64,000 nucleotides of DNA from Rhizobium sp. SL42 (GTDB taxonomy: Bacteria > Pseudomonadota > Alphaproteobacteria > Rhizobiales > Rhizobiaceae): positions 1,316,001 through 1,380,000 of the forward strand of contig NZ_CP063397.1 of the NCBI RefSeq assembly GCF_021729845.1. The letters are read 5' to 3'. The notes beneath the pieces were generated by a model. It searched no databases and had not been told where the DNA came from. It saw only the letters and a program-made list of their open reading frames with translations. Every line of letters starts with the position of its first letter. Positions within the stretch are counted from its first letter, which is position 1. Below, piece after piece: positions 39,937 through 49,444 of this stretch. The position numbers were made by a program, and so were the translations under genes.

Positions 39937-39957
39937 ATACGGCCCGTGCCTTGCGTG
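39937..39957 (-). promoter_or_regulatory. Promoter-like element CACGCAAG-N9-GTAT before motA
   Basis: On the minus strand CACGCAAG (39957-39950), 9 bases, GTAT (39940-39937), 37 bases before the motA ATG. Spacing is identical to that at flgB and flgE. Confidence 0.5.
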
Positions 39958-39963
39958 AGGCTG
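39946..39963. repeat. 18-bp repeat, copy 1 (motA/flgF)
   Basis: GTGCCTTGCGTGAGGCTG is found exactly again at 53072-53089, and 16 of its bases are inverted at 60768-60783. Its core GCCTnnCGnnAGGC is a partial palindrome, as expected for a regulator site. Confidence 0.7.
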
Positions 39964-40290
39964 AATCAAAACCGGCATTGCATGCCTTGCGCAACCATTT
40001 TTGCAGGGGCCGTTCACCAGACAGCTTCGCGCAAGCCATTTGCCGCAAGAAGAGCGCTGACGGACGCAAGCATCCCGTGGTCCGCGCAGTCGAGATTGTC
40101 CTTGTATATGACCAACCAGCCTCTCCGTCGACAGCGGCACAAAGCGCCCCATCGATCAGGCAAGTTCCTGGCGGTGAACGACAATCCTGACCGCGCCCGG
40201 AGTTTGCCTACCCCTTTTCGTGTCCGGTTCGACCCGTGTCAGGTTGGACCCATGGCGTTCTTTCATCTCTGATGCTCGGAGGCAAATGAC

Positions 40291-41025
40291 ATGCAATCCG
40301 GAATCTATGTCTCGCTATCCTCGCAGATCGCGCTTGAGCGCCGTCTGACCACGATCGCCGACAACATGGCCAATGTGAACACGGTCGGCTTCCGCTCGAC
40401 CGAGGTGAAGTTCGACGAGGTGTTGAGCAAGACCGGCAATGACCTGAACGCCAAGATCGCTTTCGTGTCCCAGGGCAACGACTATCTGTCGACCAAGACC
40501 GGCGAACTGGCGCAGACCGGCAATGTGCTCGACTTTGCCATCAAGGGGGATGCCTGGTTTGCCATCGACACGCCGATCGGCCAGGTGCTGACGCGCGACG
40601 GCCGCTTCACCATGAAGGACACCGGCGAGCTGGTTTCGACCAAGGGTTACTCGGTGCTGGACGCCGGCGGCGCGCCGATCCAGCTCAACCGTGCCGGCGG
40701 ACCGCCGGAAGTGGGCGCGGATGGCGCAATCATGCAGGACGGACGCCAGGTGGCGAAGCTCGGCGTCTTTACCGCCGACGTGCGCAACGGCTTCCTGCGC
40801 TATGAAAACAGCGGCGTGACCACCGTCGATGCGCCCCAGGCGGTCGTCGACAATCCGGAAGTCTCGATCATGCAGGGCTATGTCGAGAATTCCAACGTCA
40901 ACGGCATCGGCGAGATGACCCAGCTTATCCAGGTCAACCGCGCCTTTGAGAGCGTCAGCGCGCTGATCAGCGGCAGCGAGAGCTCGATGAGCGAAGCAAT
41001 CAAGATTCTCGGCGGCAGCGCCTGA
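40291..41025 (+). CDS. flgF: Flagellar proximal rod protein FlgF
   Basis: The 244-residue rod protein begins with the axial-protein motif (MANVNTVGFRS at about 30-40) and ends with the matching helical motif (QVNRAFESVSALISGSESSMSEAIKIL). A recognisable Flg_bbr domain and lack of a signal peptide fit export through the flagellar apparatus. The ATG follows CGGAGGCAA. Followed by fliI after 18 bases. Confidence 0.94.
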   Translation: MQSGIYVSLSSQIALERRLTTIADNMANVNTVGFRSTEVKFDEVLSKTGNDLNAKIAFVSQGNDYLSTKTGELAQTGNVLDFAIKGDAWFAIDTPIGQVLTRDGRFTMKDTGELVSTKGYSVLDAGGAPIQLNRAGGPPEVGADGAIMQDGRQVAKLGVFTADVRNGFLRYENSGVTTVDAPQAVVDNPEVSIMQGYVENSNVNGIGEMTQLIQVNRAFESVSALISGSESSMSEAIKILGGSA

Positions 41026-41043
41026 TCCTGAGATTGGAATAGA

Positions 41044-42438
41044 ATGGCCCAGCCTGAGAACGCCCCCTTCGTCTTCTCCCCGAAGCTCAGCCAGCTGTCG
41101 GCGCTGGCGACCCGTTATGCCAAGCCCGAATATTCGGTAACGCATGGCGGCCATGTCCGGACGATTGCGGCGGGTCACTACACGGTGACCGGCCTGTCTC
41201 GCCATGTCCGGCTGGGCGAATTCGTCGCGCATCGGTCGGCGACCGGCGTGCATCTGGGTGAAGTCGTGCGCGTCGAGCCGGATATCGCCTATGTCTGCCC
41301 GATCGAGCCGGGCGAGCCGATCGGCATCCATGACGTGGTCATCCGCAAGGGTGCCTTCCGCATTGCGCCGGACGACAGCTGGTGCGGGCGCACCATCAAC
41401 GCGCTGGGCGAACCGATCGACAATGGACCGGGCATGGCATCCGGCCAGGAGCGACGCCCGATCGCCACCACGGCGCCGCCCTCCATGACGCGCAGGCGCG
41501 TCGATCAGGGCTTTCGCACCGGCGTCAAGGCGATCGATATCTTTTCGCCGCTCTGCCTTGGCCAGCGTCTCGGCATTTTTGCCGGCTCCGGCGTCGGCAA
41601 GTCCACGCTCCTTTCGATGCTTGCGCGTGCCGATGCCTTCGACAAGGTGGTAATCGCGCTGGTCGGCGAACGTGGCCGCGAAGTGCGTGAATTCATCGAG
41701 GATACGCTCGGCGACAACATGGCCAAGTCGATCGCCGTTGTCGCGACCAGTGACGAAAGCCCGATGCTGCGCAAGATGGCGCCGCTGACGGCCATGACGA
41801 TTGCCGAGCATTTTCGCGACAAGGGCGAAAATGTCCTGTTCATCGCCGACAGCATTACCCGCTTTGCCCACGCGATCCGCGAAGTGGCGACGGCCGCCGG
41901 CGAACCTCCGATCGCCCGCGGCTACCCGACCTCGGTATTCACCGAACTTCCGCGCCTGTTGGAACGCGCGGGTCCAGGGGCTGAAGGAGCGGGGACGATC
42001 ACGGCCATCATCTCGATCCTGGTCGATGGCGACAACCACAATGACCCGATCGCCGACTCGGTCCGCGGTATTCTAGACGGCCATATCGTGCTCGATCGCA
42101 GTCTTGCCGACGAAGGCCGGTATCCACCGATCAACCCGCTTACCTCCATTTCCCGTCTGGCGCGCAAGGCCTGGACAGGCGAGCAGGAGAAGCTGGTCTC
42201 GCGCCTGAAGGCGTTGATCCATCGTTTTGAGGAAACGCGCGACTTGCGCCTGATCGGCGGCTACCGCAACGGCAGCGATCCCGATCTCGACATGGCGATC
42301 AAGCAGGTGCCGGTGATCTATGAAGTGCTGAAACAGTTGCCGAGCGACAAGCCCTCCAACGATGCCTATGCGGATCTCGCCGGTGCATTGAAAGCGGCAG
42401 CCGGAGGGGCGCAGGGCGGAGCGAGGCAGAGGGGATGA
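41044..42438 (+). CDS. fliI: Flagellum-specific ATPase FliI
   Basis: This 464-residue ATPase energises flagellar type III export. Walker A GSGVGKST (about 183-190), Walker B VLFIADSITRFAHAIRE and the FliI signature GYPTSVFTELPRLLERAG are present. The stop overlaps the next start (ATGA). Confidence 0.97.
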   Translation: MAQPENAPFVFSPKLSQLSALATRYAKPEYSVTHGGHVRTIAAGHYTVTGLSRHVRLGEFVAHRSATGVHLGEVVRVEPDIAYVCPIEPGEPIGIHDVVIRKGAFRIAPDDSWCGRTINALGEPIDNGPGMASGQERRPIATTAPPSMTRRRVDQGFRTGVKAIDIFSPLCLGQRLGIFAGSGVGKSTLLSMLARADAFDKVVIALVGERGREVREFIEDTLGDNMAKSIAVVATSDESPMLRKMAPLTAMTIAEHFRDKGENVLFIADSITRFAHAIREVATAAGEPPIARGYPTSVFTELPRLLERAGPGAEGAGTITAIISILVDGDNHNDPIADSVRGILDGHIVLDRSLADEGRYPPINPLTSISRLARKAWTGEQEKLVSRLKALIHRFEETRDLRLIGGYRNGSDPDLDMAIKQVPVIYEVLKQLPSDKPSNDAYADLAGALKAAAGGAQGGARQRG

Positions 42439-43010
42439 CCATGACCGATTTTGACGCCGATGAACCCGTTGCACCGATCAGGCCGGCGCCCATTCGCCGA
42501 CGTGTCTCGTCTGTTGACCGGGTACTGGCGGCGACCGGCGTGGCGCTGGCCTGCGCGGCTGCCTTCTTCCCCTGGTATGTCTTTTTCAACGAGGAAAAGT
42601 TCGGTGTTCGCGTTGCCGACTGGCAAAGCACGCGTGACCTGCCGGAAGGGCCTGGCCGTAACGTGTTCAGTGTCTCGCCGCTGGCGCTGGTCGACAATGA
42701 TGACGAGAACGCCGGCGAAGGCAGCAATCCCCCGGCTGTAGATCAGATCGTCACGGCAACCGTGCCGACGCTTGGCAAGGAGCGTCCGCAGGGGCTGGAT
42801 GTGCGTGCCGCCCAGCCGTTTCCGGGCCAGAGCGGTTTCCGCCTGCTGCATGTCGCCAACGGCCGTGCGCTGATCGAGGACGGCGGCACCATGTTCATGG
42901 TGCGTGTTGGTTCGATTCTGCCCGACAACAGCCGCGTCGCGACGCTGGAGCAACGCGACGGCAAATGGGTCATCGTGACCTCCAAGGGCGATATATATCA
43001 GAACAACTAA
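42435..43010 (+). CDS. Conserved membrane protein between fliI and flgB
   Basis: This 191-residue protein has one membrane segment (about residues 30-50, VLAATGVALACAAAFFPWYVFF) and a periplasmic part with a C-terminal beta-rich domain (FRLLHVANGRALIEDGGTMFMVRVGSILPDNSRVATLEQRDGKWVIVTSKGDIY) that resembles the small FlgA/pilus-type accessory folds only loosely. It is coupled to fliI by ATGA, and the position is conserved in rhizobial clusters as far as I recall. Function unknown. Confidence 0.75.
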   Translation: MTMTDFDADEPVAPIRPAPIRRRVSSVDRVLAATGVALACAAAFFPWYVFFNEEKFGVRVADWQSTRDLPEGPGRNVFSVSPLALVDNDDENAGEGSNPPAVDQIVTATVPTLGKERPQGLDVRAAQPFPGQSGFRLLHVANGRALIEDGGTMFMVRVGSILPDNSRVATLEQRDGKWVIVTSKGDIYQNN

Positions 43011-43033
43011 ACTTGTGTGGGTGGGGCAAGTCC

Positions 43034-43054
43034 CACGCAAGATTACTGGCCTAG
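43034..43054 (+). promoter_or_regulatory. Promoter-like element CACGCAAG-N9-CTAG before flgB
   Basis: CACGCAAG (43034-43041), 9 bases, CTAG (43051-43054), and then GCTCCGAG, which matches TCTCCGAG at flgE. It lies 32 bases before the flgB ATG in a 76-base gap, and would start the long flgB-fliP operon. Confidence 0.6.
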
Positions 43055-43086
43055 GCTCCGAGTGGTAAAAAGACGGAGTAACGCCC

Positions 43087-43482
43087 ATGAACCCAATCCA
43101 GTTGTTCGAGCTGGCTTCCCGACAGGCCGAATGGCTTTCGGTGCGTCAGCAGGTTGTGGCAGGCAATATCGCCAACGCCAGCACGCCCAAATATCTGGCT
43201 AAGGACATCACCCCGTTCAGCGCAGTGCTGGACAATACGGCGATGGTACAGCACATGGCCGTGACCCAGCCCGGTCATATGGCGTCGAACGATATCAGCG
43301 CCGACAATATCGACATCGAGGAGTCCGAGCTCAACGACGAGATTGGCATCCAGGAATCGGGCAACTCCGTCGCGATCTCTGAAGAATTGTCCAAGACCGG
43401 CGAGATCAAGCGTCAGCATGAGCTGAACACCTCGCTGATGAGTTCCTTCCATCGCATGATGTTGATGACGGTGAAACGCTGA
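43087..43482 (+). CDS. flgB: Flagellar proximal rod protein FlgB
   Basis: This 131-residue rod protein has the axial N-terminal motif [19 protein letters not shown] and a C-terminal helix [20 protein letters not shown]. The TGA overlaps the flgC ATG (TGATG). Confidence 0.94.
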   Translation: MNPIQLFELASRQAEWLSVRQQVVAGNIANASTPKYLAKDITPFSAVLDNTAMVQHMAVTQPGHMASNDISADNIDIEESELNDEIGIQESGNSVAISEELSKTGEIKRQHELNTSLMSSFHRMMLMTVKR

Positions 43483-43904
43483 TGACCGATCCTTTAAGTG
43501 CAGCCCTGAAAATTGCCGGCAGTGGTCTGGAAGCCCAGTCCACCCGCATGCGCATCGTTTCGGAAAACATCGCCAACGCGCGTTCGACCGGCGACACTCC
43601 CGGCGCCGATCCTTACCGCCGCAAGACCATCACCTTCGGCAGCGAGCTCGACAAGGTGTCCGGCGCGCAGGTGATCGAGGTCGAGAAGCTTGGCTTCGAC
43701 AAGTCCGATTTCATCGAGGAATACGATCCGGGCAACCCGGCCGCCGATGAACGCGGCGTCGTCAAGATGCCGAACGTCAACGTGCTCATCGAAATGGGTG
43801 ACATGCGCGAGACCAACCGAACCTATGAAGCCAATCTGCAGACCATCAAGCAGACGCGCGACATGATTTCCCAGACCATCTCACTGCTGAAGGCTTCGCA
43901 ATGA
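43482..43904 (+). CDS. flgC: Flagellar proximal rod protein FlgC
   Basis: The 140-residue rod protein has [24 protein letters not shown] at the N-terminus and a C-terminal axial helix ([41 protein letters not shown]). It overlaps flgB by one base and fliE by four. Confidence 0.95.
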   Translation: MTDPLSAALKIAGSGLEAQSTRMRIVSENIANARSTGDTPGADPYRRKTITFGSELDKVSGAQVIEVEKLGFDKSDFIEEYDPGNPAADERGVVKMPNVNVLIEMGDMRETNRTYEANLQTIKQTRDMISQTISLLKASQ

Positions 43905-44254
43905 TTGATTCCATTTCCGGCGTAAGCGCATTTTCCAAGTCGATGGGTCTGGATTCGCTGACCACCGAACTCTCCACCTTTGACATGTCGACCCAGGGTG
44001 TTGCGACAGCCGGCCTCACGCCCGGCATGTCGACCGGCGAGACATTTCTTTCGACCCTCAACAGCATGGCCACCGAAGCCGTCGGCAACCTGAAGCAGGC
44101 CGAGCAGACCTCGTTCGATGGCATGACCGGCAAGGCGAACACCCGCGAGGTTGTCGACGCAGTGATGTCGGCTGAGCAATCGCTGCAGACCGCGATCGCC
44201 TTCCGCGACAAGATCGTCAGCGCCTATCTCGAAATCACGAAGATGCAGATTTAG
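43901..44254 (+). CDS. fliE: Basal-body junction protein FliE
   Basis: The 117-residue FliE joins the MS ring and the rod. The C-terminal motif ([35 protein letters not shown]) is diagnostic. The N-terminal half is Thr/Ser-rich and less conserved. It starts inside the flgC stop (ATGA) and lies 18 bases before flgG. Confidence 0.93.
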   Translation: MIDSISGVSAFSKSMGLDSLTTELSTFDMSTQGVATAGLTPGMSTGETFLSTLNSMATEAVGNLKQAEQTSFDGMTGKANTREVVDAVMSAEQSLQTAIAFRDKIVSAYLEITKMQI

Positions 44255-44272
44255 TAAGCAGGGAACGGACAC

Positions 44273-45061
44273 ATGAGAGCTCTTGCCATCGCAGCGACAG
44301 GTATGGACGCCCAGCAGACGAATCTGGAAGTCATCGCCAACAACATCGCCAACATCAACACCACCGGCTTCAAGCGGGCGCGTGCTGAATTTACCGACCT
44401 GCTGTACCAGACCGAACGCGCCCAGGGCGTGCCGAACCGCGCCAACCAGGCGATCGTGCCGGAAGGCGCCAATATCGGTCTCGGCGTGCAGACGGCTGCC
44501 GTCCGCAACATTCATACGCAGGGCGAACTGACCCAGACCGGCAACGAACTCGACATGTCGCTGGTCGGTCGCGGCTGGTTCCAGGTCGAATCGCCGGATG
44601 GCACAACCCTCTACAGCCGCTCGGGCGCATTCAACATGAACGCCGAGGGTCAGCTGGTCACCATCGACGGTTATCTCGTCACCCCGCAGATCACCATTCC
44701 GCAGGATGCCAGCGAAGTTGTCATCAGCCGCACCGGCCAGGTCCAGGCACGCATCGGCAACGATTCCGACTATACCGATCTCGGTCAGCTGACGATCGCG
44801 AACTTTGTCAACGAAGCCGGCCTGAAGCCGCTCGGCGACAACCTGGTGGCCGAGACGGCAGCCTCCGGCGAAGCGATCGTCGGCGTGCCGGAAGATCCGG
44901 GCTTTGGCTATATCAAGCAGGGTTACCTCGAATCGTCCAACGTCGATTCCGTCAAGGAAATCACGGACATGATCTCGGCACAGCGTGCCTACGAGATGAA
45001 TTCCAAGGTCATCCAGACCGCCGACGAGATGGCTCAGATCGTCAGCAAGAACCTGAAGTAA
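44273..45061 (+). CDS. flgG: Flagellar distal rod protein FlgG
   Basis: The 262-residue rod protein has the axial start [28 protein letters not shown] and end ([37 protein letters not shown]), with a complete Flg_hook domain between. 17 bases separate it from flgA. Confidence 0.96.
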   Translation: MRALAIAATGMDAQQTNLEVIANNIANINTTGFKRARAEFTDLLYQTERAQGVPNRANQAIVPEGANIGLGVQTAAVRNIHTQGELTQTGNELDMSLVGRGWFQVESPDGTTLYSRSGAFNMNAEGQLVTIDGYLVTPQITIPQDASEVVISRTGQVQARIGNDSDYTDLGQLTIANFVNEAGLKPLGDNLVAETAASGEAIVGVPEDPGFGYIKQGYLESSNVDSVKEITDMISAQRAYEMNSKVIQTADEMAQIVSKNLK

Positions 45062-45078
45062 GGCAACTGGAGGCAAAC

Positions 45079-45558
45079 ATGAAGTTTCGCCGGAAAATCG
45101 GGAATGCAGTTCGGGCTGTGGCGCTTGCCACAGCATCCGTCATGGGCATCGGCATCGGCGCGGCGCTTGCGCAGGGAACCGCTGTCGTCCCCACCCAGAT
45201 CATCTATCCCGGCGAGACCATCTCGGCCGCGCAGGTCAACGAGGTCGAGGTGACCAACCCCAACCTGACCGGCGGTTATGCACGCACCAAGGCGGAAGTT
45301 GTCGGCATGGTATCGAAGCGCACGCTTCTGCCGGGCCGCACCATTCCGACCAGCGGCCTGCGCGAAGCCTTCGCCATCAAGCGCGGTGCCAGCGTTCGTC
45401 TGACTTTCGCCATTGGCAACATGGTGATCAGCGCCGCCGGCACGCCCATGGTCGATGCCACGGTCGGCGAGGTCATCAAGGTGCGCAACATTGATTCCGG
45501 CACGATCGTCACGGGTACGGTCATGGCCGATGGGACAGTACAGGTGATGGCGAAATGA
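45079..45558 (+). CDS. flgA: P-ring assembly chaperone FlgA
   Basis: The 159-residue periplasmic protein has a signal peptide (about 1-32) and an SAF/ChapFlgA domain (about 60-158; RTLLPGRTIPTSGLREAFAIKRGASVRLTF...GEVIKVRN). It is shorter than enteric FlgA (219 residues), as usual in rhizobia. The TGA overlaps flgI. Confidence 0.92.
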   Translation: MKFRRKIGNAVRAVALATASVMGIGIGAALAQGTAVVPTQIIYPGETISAAQVNEVEVTNPNLTGGYARTKAEVVGMVSKRTLLPGRTIPTSGLREAFAIKRGASVRLTFAIGNMVISAAGTPMVDATVGEVIKVRNIDSGTIVTGTVMADGTVQVMAK

Positions 45559-46676
45559 AGTTGTTTGCATCATCACGGATTGCCCTGTGTGTGCTGGCTC
45601 TGGTGCTGACGCCGTTTGAGCCTGCCATTGCCGCCAATTCGCGCATCAAGGATATCGCATCCCTGCAGTCGGGACGCGACAATCAGCTGATCGGCTACGG
45701 CCTGATCGTCGGCTTGCAGGGCACTGGCGACAGCCTGCGTTCTTCGCCGTTTACCGATCAGTCGATGCGCGCCATGCTGCAGAACCTCGGCATCTCGACC
45801 CAGGGTGGCCAGTCCAACGCCAAGAACGTTGCTGCCGTCATGGTCACGGCAAACCTGCCGCCCTTTTCCAGCCCCGGTAGCCGCATCGATGCGAATGTCA
45901 GCTCGCTCGGCGATTCGACCTCGCTGCGCGGCGGCACGCTGATCATGACGTCGCTGACAGGCGCCGACGGCCAGATCTATGCCGTCGCCCAGGGCTCGGT
46001 CATCGTGTCCGGCTTCAATGCGCAAGGCGATGCTGCCTCCGTGCAGGAAGGCATCACCACCTCCGGACGCGTCCCCGGCGGTGCGATCATCGAGCGTGAG
46101 TTGCCATCCAAGTTCAAGGATTCGGTCAACCTAGTGCTGCAGCTGCGCAATCCCGACTTCACCACCTCCTTGCGCATCGCCGACACGATCAACGCCTATG
46201 CCGCCGCCAACTACGGCGCACCGATCGCCGAGGCGCGCGACAGCCAGGAAGTGGTCGTCCAGAAGCCGCGCACGGCCGATCTTGCCCGCCTGATGGCGGA
46301 TGTCGAAAATCTGGTGGTCGCGACCGATTCTCCGGCCAAGGTCGTGATCAACGAGCGCACGGGCACGATCGTCATCGGCGCCGAGGTTCGTGTTTCGCGT
46401 GTTGCCGTGAGCTACGGAACGCTGACGGTCCAGGTCACGGAGACGCCACAGGTCATCCAGCCCGAGCCATTTTCACGCGGCGAGACCGCGGTGCAGGAAC
46501 AGACCGACATCATCACGCAGAAGACCGGCGACAAGGTCGTGATCGTCGATGGTCCTGACCTGAGAACACTCGTCAGCGGTCTCAACAGCATCGGCGTGAA
46601 GCCGGACGGCATCATCGCCATCCTCCAGGGCATCAAGTCCGCCGGCGCCCTACAAGCGGAGCTTGTCCTGCAATGA
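45555..46676 (+). CDS. flgI: Flagellar P-ring protein FlgI
   Basis: The 373-residue P-ring subunit has a signal peptide (residues about 1-27, ending PAIAA) and the family sequence RIKDIASLQSGRDNQLIGYGLIVGLQGTGD. It assembles around the rod in the peptidoglycan layer. It overlaps flgA and motE by four bases each. Confidence 0.97.
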   Translation: MKLFASSRIALCVLALVLTPFEPAIAANSRIKDIASLQSGRDNQLIGYGLIVGLQGTGDSLRSSPFTDQSMRAMLQNLGISTQGGQSNAKNVAAVMVTANLPPFSSPGSRIDANVSSLGDSTSLRGGTLIMTSLTGADGQIYAVAQGSVIVSGFNAQGDAASVQEGITTSGRVPGGAIIERELPSKFKDSVNLVLQLRNPDFTTSLRIADTINAYAAANYGAPIAEARDSQEVVVQKPRTADLARLMADVENLVVATDSPAKVVINERTGTIVIGAEVRVSRVAVSYGTLTVQVTETPQVIQPEPFSRGETAVQEQTDIITQKTGDKVVIVDGPDLRTLVSGLNSIGVKPDGIIAILQGIKSAGALQAELVLQ

Positions 46677-47206
46677 CACAGTCCAGGCATTTTCTCTCGC
46701 TGCCTCCGATCCTGCGCAACGGCCTGATCGTCGGCGCCATCGCCGTCCTTCCGGTGTTTGCCGACAACGCCGTCGGCCAGCAGCAGCCGGTGAACCCGAG
46801 CGACGCCGAGATCCAGCAGTTCTGCACCGGGATCGCCGATGCCGCGCGCGACCAGCGCTATCTGTTGCAGAAGCAGGAACTGGAAAAGCTGCAGGCCGAT
46901 GTCGACAGCCGCATTGCGGTTCTCGAAACCCGCCGGGCCGAATACGAAGACTGGCTGTCGCGCCGCAACGAATTCATGAAGCAGGCCGAAGGCCAGTTGA
47001 TCGAGATTTACAAGAAGATGGCGCCGGATGCGGCAGCACCGCAGCTCGAGGAGACGAATGTCATCCTTGCTGCTGCGATCATCATGAAGCTGCCGCCGCG
47101 CCAGTCGAGCCTCATCCTTACTGAAATGCAGCCGGACAAGGCCGCCAAGGTCGCCGCGATCATGTCGAGTGCCGGTGATTCCACTACGTCGAAGGATCCA
47201 TCATGA
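46673..47206 (+). CDS. motE: MotE, periplasmic chaperone for MotC
   Basis: The 177-residue protein has a signal-type hydrophobic stretch (about 15-35), a coiled-coil region (about 60-115, QELEKLQADVDSRIAVLETRRAEYEDWLSRRNEF) and a MgtE-N-like helical end (AAIIMKLPPRQSSLILTEMQPDKAAKVAAIM). In S. meliloti MotE at this locus stabilises MotC. It overlaps flgI and flgH by four bases. Confidence 0.88.
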   Translation: MTQSRHFLSLPPILRNGLIVGAIAVLPVFADNAVGQQQPVNPSDAEIQQFCTGIADAARDQRYLLQKQELEKLQADVDSRIAVLETRRAEYEDWLSRRNEFMKQAEGQLIEIYKKMAPDAAAPQLEETNVILAAAIIMKLPPRQSSLILTEMQPDKAAKVAAIMSSAGDSTTSKDPS

Positions 47207-47916
47207 ACAAGCGTTCCCCGGCATTGCTGGCTGTTCTGTTTCTTGCCGGCTGCCAGAGCCAGACCGTCAAGGAAATCGGCAACGCACCTGCGATGAGCCC
47301 GATCGGATCCGGCTTGCGTTTCAGCCAGACGCCGCAGATGGCCCTGTATCCCAAGCAACCGCAGGCGACTGCCAGCGGCTATTCGCTGTGGAGCGACAGC
47401 CAGTCGGCCCTGTTCAAGGATGCCCGCGCCCTCAACGTCGGCGACATCCTGACGGTAAACATCCAGATCAACGACAAGGCGTCGTTCGAAAACGAAACCG
47501 ATCGCAGCCGCACCAATTCGAGCGGTCTGAGCTGGTCGACGGCCGTTGATCTGTTCGGCAACGAGATCCCGGCGACCACCGGTGACCTGAGCTCCGGTTC
47601 CGACACCAGCACCCAAGGCAAGGGCTCCACCGAGCGCTCGGAAAAGCTGACCCTGCTGGTTGCAGCCGTCGTCACCGGTATCCTTGAAAACGGAAATCTG
47701 CTGATCAGCGGTTCGCAGGAAGTGCGCGTCAATCACGAGATCCGCATTCTCAACGTCGCCGGTATCGTGCGACCGCAGGATGTCGATGCCGACAACACGA
47801 TTTCCTACGAGCGCATCGCCGAGGCACGCATCTCCTACGGTGGCCGCGGCCGCCTGACCGAAGTGCAGCAGCCGCCCGTCGGCCAGCAGGTAGTCGATCT
47901 GTTCTCGCCGTTCTGA
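47203..47916 (+). CDS. flgH: Flagellar L-ring lipoprotein FlgH
   Basis: The 237-residue outer-membrane L-ring subunit has a lipobox (LAGC, Cys17), YSLWSDSQSALFKDARALNVGDILTVNI, and a family C-terminus (VRPQDVDADNTISYERIAEARISYGGRGRL). Followed by fliL after 40 bases. Confidence 0.96.
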   Translation: MNKRSPALLAVLFLAGCQSQTVKEIGNAPAMSPIGSGLRFSQTPQMALYPKQPQATASGYSLWSDSQSALFKDARALNVGDILTVNIQINDKASFENETDRSRTNSSGLSWSTAVDLFGNEIPATTGDLSSGSDTSTQGKGSTERSEKLTLLVAAVVTGILENGNLLISGSQEVRVNHEIRILNVAGIVRPQDVDADNTISYERIAEARISYGGRGRLTEVQQPPVGQQVVDLFSPF

Positions 47917-47956
47917 CGGCGGGAACAAAAAGGCAGAGCAGGAACGGCAAGGTCCG

Positions 47957-48472
47957 ATGGAACAAAACGAAGAGCCCACAGGCAAGAAGAAATCCGGCCT
48001 CATGACACTGCTCGTGCCGCTGGTCGTGCTGACCGTCGCAGGCGGCGGCGGCGGCTGGGTCATCGGCAACATGCTGGCACCGCAGGTGAAACAGTCGGAA
48101 GATGCGGCAAAGGCAGCCGAGGCCGCGCCGGCCGCCGGCCATGGCGAGGCAAAGAAGGAAGAGGGACTTCCCAAGATTGCCACCGAAGCCAATGGCATCG
48201 TTCAGCTGGAGCCGATCACGACCAATCTCGCATACCCGTCGGAAAACTGGATCCGGCTGGAACTTGCCCTGATGTTCAACGGCGCGCCCGACGTCAAGAT
48301 TGCCGAAGACGTGCATCAGGACATCATGGCCTATCTCAGAACCGTCTCGTTGCAACAGGTCGAAGGACCGCGCGGCTTCCAATATCTCAAGGATGACATC
48401 CAGGAGCGTGTTGACCTACGCTCCGAAGGGCGCGTATCGAAGGTGATGTTCAGGACGTTTGTGATCGAATGA
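47957..48472 (+). CDS. fliL: Flagellar basal-body protein FliL
   Basis: The 171-residue stator-associated protein has one membrane segment (about residues 15-35), a linker rich in Ala/Glu and a periplasmic domain (about 75-170) with NWIRLELALMFNGAP and DIMAYLRTVSLQQVEGPRGFQYLKDDIQERV. The TGA overlaps fliP. Confidence 0.92.
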   Translation: MEQNEEPTGKKKSGLMTLLVPLVVLTVAGGGGGWVIGNMLAPQVKQSEDAAKAAEAAPAAGHGEAKKEEGLPKIATEANGIVQLEPITTNLAYPSENWIRLELALMFNGAPDVKIAEDVHQDIMAYLRTVSLQQVEGPRGFQYLKDDIQERVDLRSEGRVSKVMFRTFVIE

Positions 48473-49206
48473 TTCGATTTTTCCTTGTTGCCGCTGTCAT
48501 GATGATGGCGCCGGAAATTGCGCATGCGCAGCAGTTTCCGACGGAGATCTTCAACACGCCGATCGATGGGTCGGTGGCGGCCTGGATTATCCGTACCTTT
48601 GGTCTGTTGACCATCCTGTCGGTTGCCCCTGGCATCCTGATCATGGTCACCAGCTTCCCGCGCTTCCTGATCGCCTTTTCGATCCTGCGCTCGGGCATGG
48701 GGCTTGCGACAACCCCCTCCAACATGATCCTCACCAGCATGGCGCTGTTCATGACCTTCTATGTCATGGCACCGACCATGGATCAGTCCTGGCGCACCGG
48801 CGTCCAGCCGCTGTTGGCGAACCAGATCAATGAGGCCGAGGCGGTGGCGCTGATTGCCGAGCCCTTCCGCACCTTCATGACGGCCAATACCCGTGACAAG
48901 GATCTGCGGCTGTTCGTCGATATCGCCAATGAACGCGGCCAGGCCACGGTTACAGGCGACAAGGTCGACTACCGCGTGCTCGTTCCGGCTTTCATGCTGT
49001 CGGAAATCCGTCGTGGCTTCGAGATCGGCTTTCTGATCGTTCTGCCCTTCCTCGTCATCGATATGGTGGTCGCCACGATCACCATGGCCATGGGCATGAT
49101 GATGCTGCCCCCGACCTCGATTTCGCTGCCTTTCAAGATCCTGTTTTTCGTCCTGATTGACGGCTGGAACCTGCTCGTCGGCAGCCTCGTGCGCTCCTTC
49201 GTCTGA
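48469..49206 (+). CDS. fliP: Flagellar export gate protein FliP
   Basis: The 245-residue export-gate core subunit has a cleavable signal peptide (MIRFFLVAAVMMMAPEIAHA) and four membrane segments. LLTILSVAPGILIMVTSFPRFLIAFSILRSGMG and LLPPTSISLPFKILFFVLIDGWNLLVGSLVRSF-type ends are diagnostic. It is the last gene of the flgB operon. Confidence 0.97.
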   Translation: MIRFFLVAAVMMMAPEIAHAQQFPTEIFNTPIDGSVAAWIIRTFGLLTILSVAPGILIMVTSFPRFLIAFSILRSGMGLATTPSNMILTSMALFMTFYVMAPTMDQSWRTGVQPLLANQINEAEAVALIAEPFRTFMTANTRDKDLRLFVDIANERGQATVTGDKVDYRVLVPAFMLSEIRRGFEIGFLIVLPFLVIDMVVATITMAMGMMMLPPTSISLPFKILFFVLIDGWNLLVGSLVRSFV

Positions 49207-49219
49207 CGCTTAGAGAATT

Positions 49220-49251
49220 GTTTACCACTTCCCTTGCTGCGTTGTTTACCA
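49220..49251 (+). promoter_or_regulatory. Two GTTTACCA repeats upstream of flaA
   Basis: GTTTACCA occurs at 49220-49227 and 49244-49251, exactly 24 bases apart, about 200 bases before the flaA start. Similar GTTAACCA or GTTAAC words lie upstream of the other three flagellin genes. Confidence 0.4.
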
Positions 49252-49400
49252 AGGATTTATCCAGCTTTATCGATCCCTAATTTGTTAAGGTGTTGGCAAT
49301 ACTTGACGGTCAGTTTGGTCCTCACACGAAGGGTCTGGTAGACGAAAAATTCGCTACCGAATGGCATGATGCCGAACTGTCGTAGCCGGTAATTTCCAGT

Positions 49401-49437
49401 CCGGTATGTCCCCAATAGTATCTTGTTTTAAGGGACA
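49401..49437 (+). promoter_or_regulatory. flaA leader element and ribosome-site-pairing stem
   Basis: CCGGTATGTCCC begins 44 bases before the ATG. TGTCCC (49407-49412) is complementary to GGGACA (49432-49437), which overlaps the Shine-Dalgarno AAGGGA. The mRNA could hide its ribosome site in a stem. Confidence 0.55.
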
Positions 49438-49444
49438 AAATAAC

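Larger units (their letters stand above)
39900..40290. promoter_or_regulatory. Divergent motA / flgF promoter region
   Basis: The 391-base non-coding region between divergent operons contains the motA promoter-like element (39937-39957) and the 18-bp repeat (39946-39963). A related TGCCTTGCGCAA lies at 39983-39994 and several GCAAG cores lie further right. An open frame covering 39838-40272 looks like a shadow. Confidence 0.6.

Noticed and set aside
40315..42039. 574-codon minus-strand frame over flgF-fliI
   Set aside because: Antisense shadow spanning two conserved genes and their gap.
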